Shown: positions 6,496 to 6,517 of the stretch, piece after piece
Layout: each line of letters begins with the position of its first letter
How positions within the stretch are numbered: position 1 is the stretch's first letter
NCBI GenBank assembly: GCA_019420945.1
Contig: JAHZGF010000011.1
Location: forward strand, 1 to 6,517
Source of the DNA: Clostridiales bacterium
Lineage (GTDB): Bacteria > Bacillota > Clostridia > Oscillospirales > Oscillospiraceae
Direction of reading: 5' to 3'
DNA: 6,517 bases
The notes under the pieces: generated by a model
What the model was told of the DNA's origin: nothing
The model's input: only the letters and a program-made list of their open reading frames with translations
Database searches by the model: none
Program-made: the position numbers and the translations under genes

Positions 6496-6517
6496 CTTCG
6501 TGTTGGCATTACCTATC

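Noticed and set aside
1..6517. CRISPR array, insertion sequence, tRNA or phage/defence cluster
   Set aside because: No regularly spaced repeats, transposase, terminal inverted repeats around a gene, tRNA cloverleaf or phage genes could be seen. SbcCD is a housekeeping repair nuclease and by itself is not evidence for a defence island.

Overview
The window looks like chromosomal DNA from a moderately GC-rich Clostridia-type Firmicute. My guess is an Oscillospiraceae relative such as the Flavonifractor/Oscillibacter group, based on codon style, Gram-positive-like promoters and ribosome binding sites, and a clostridial-type anaerobic flavin oxidoreductase. This placement is an inference without a database search. 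About 70% of the window is one housekeeping operon on the minus strand.

Layout, left to right. Positions 1-130 hold a near-consensus, extended -10 promoter on the minus strand with phased A-tracts upstream. It fires off the left edge, and the leader starts with a hairpin followed by a boxA-like stretch, so an rRNA operon probably lies just outside. Positions 131-231 have no convincing gene and no clear terminator. Positions 232-3525 (minus) encode SbcC and 3522-4661 (minus) encode SbcD. These form the SbcCD (Mre11-Rad50-like) nuclease, overlap by four bases (ATGA), and are driven by a promoter at about 4733-4762. A 12-bp perfect stem flanked by A6 and T6 tracts (4788-4827) insulates this operon from the next segment.

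The right third (4836-6366) is decayed. A minus-strand C-terminal fragment of an unrecognised protein (4836 to about 5168) abuts, head to head, a plus-strand C-terminal fragment of a 2,4-dienoyl-CoA reductase-like NADH:flavin oxidoreductase (about 5161-6366). Both lack their 5' ends at the same point. The simplest explanation is one deletion that removed the divergent promoter region and the starts of both genes. The oxidoreductase also carries an in-frame TAA at 5944. Positions 6367-6517 hold two strong hairpins, each with a T-rich tail only on the minus strand, suggesting tandem terminators for a leftward gene beyond the right edge.

I found no convincing undescribed multi-gene system. The most interesting items are the deletion scar with its two decaying fragments, the unidentified fragment, and the phased A-tract promoter at the left edge.
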